Below, one piece after another: positions 12,347-12,488 of a stretch of DNA of 12,488 nt. How positions within the stretch are numbered: the stretch's first letter is position 1; every line of letters begins with the position of its first letter. This stretch comes from UBA10449 sp005883585 (GTDB lineage: Bacteria > Chloroflexota > Dormibacteria > Dormibacterales > Dormibacteraceae): positions 1 to 12,488 of the forward strand of contig VBFD01000048.1 in NCBI GenBank assembly GCA_005883585.1. Reading direction: 5' to 3'. The position numbers were made by a program, and so were the translations under genes. The notes below the pieces were generated by a model. The model saw only the letters and a program-made list of their open reading frames with translations, was not told the origin of the DNA and searched no databases.

Positions 12347-12488
12347 ATGGAGATCCTTCGGAACGTCTGGCGGCGAAAATTGCGGAGCACGCTGACCATC
12401 TCCGGCATCGTCATCGGGGTGCTCGCGCTGACCACGATGGGCGCGCTTTCGGAGAATTTCAATGCCCTACTCGACGGGGGAGTCAAGT
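12347..12488 (+). CDS. MacB/FtsX-type ABC transporter permease, N-terminal part (3' end outside window)
   Basis: Only the first 47 codons are present. The product starts M-E-I-L-R-N-V-W-R-R-K-L-R-S-T-L-T-I-S-G, the usual cytoplasmic start of MacB/LolC-type permeases (R-x-K-x-R-S-x-L-T), followed by the first transmembrane helix I-V-I-G-V-L-A-L-T-T-M-G-A-L. The remaining residues begin the extracytoplasmic domain. Such permeases work with an ATP-binding partner in lipoprotein, peptide or lipid export, or act as mechanotransmission complexes. The partner and the rest of the protein lie outside. It is divergent from the lysE operon across a 136-bp gap that holds both promoters. Confidence 0.85.
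   Translation, partial: MEILRNVWRRKLRSTLTISGIVIGVLALTTMGALSENFNALLDGGVK

Noticed and set aside
1..12488. CRISPR array, insertion sequence, integrase or prophage
   Set aside because: No regularly spaced repeats, transposase or integrase motifs, or terminal repeats were seen; the tRNA genes are not flanked by integrase genes.

Overview
The window is GC-rich bacterial chromosomal DNA, with densely packed genes and no sign of phage, insertion sequence, plasmid or CRISPR. Four things suggest an uncultured soil-type lineage near Chloroflexota/Dormibacterota or Actinomycetota: predicted F420-dependent oxidoreductases, a calcium-dodecin-type dodecin, a DUF2207 protein, and many genes whose start codon lies 6-11 nt after a -10-like hexamer with no Shine-Dalgarno sequence (leaderless style). 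This placement is an inference from gene content; no marker gene is present.

Left part (1-5915): the 3' end of a DUF2207 membrane protein gene is followed by a RibD_C/dihydrofolate-reductase-like gene. Next come tRNA-Leu(CAA) on the minus strand, an AMIN-like lipoprotein, and two tandem paralogous membrane-anchored FecR-domain proteins. A Ser/Thr kinase-like membrane protein converges on the FecR pair; it lacks the VAIK lysine, the DFG aspartate and most of the glycine loop, so it looks like a pseudokinase. tRNA-Leu(TAG) follows. These genes look like a cell-envelope or signalling neighbourhood.

Middle part (5916-9848): a nicotinamidase (pncA) on the plus strand, a two-way terminator, a dodecin, and then a minus-strand run of CPA1/NhaP-type cation:proton antiporter, F420-dependent PPOX-fold enzyme and luciferase-like F420 oxidoreductase. 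msrB is divergent from the antiporter.

Right part (9829-12488): a tightly coupled minus-strand operon runs LysE-family exporter, then PhzF-family isomerase, then a GrdB/PrdB-related reductase. The reductase gene is split by one in-frame TGA exactly where clostridial GrdB carries selenocysteine. Seventeen nucleotides after that TGA is a perfect 6-bp hairpin with a CGUGCU loop, as expected for a bacterial SECIS. I read it as one 285-residue selenoprotein, and this operon is the most interesting thing here. At the right edge a MacB/FtsX-like ABC transporter permease begins from a divergent promoter.
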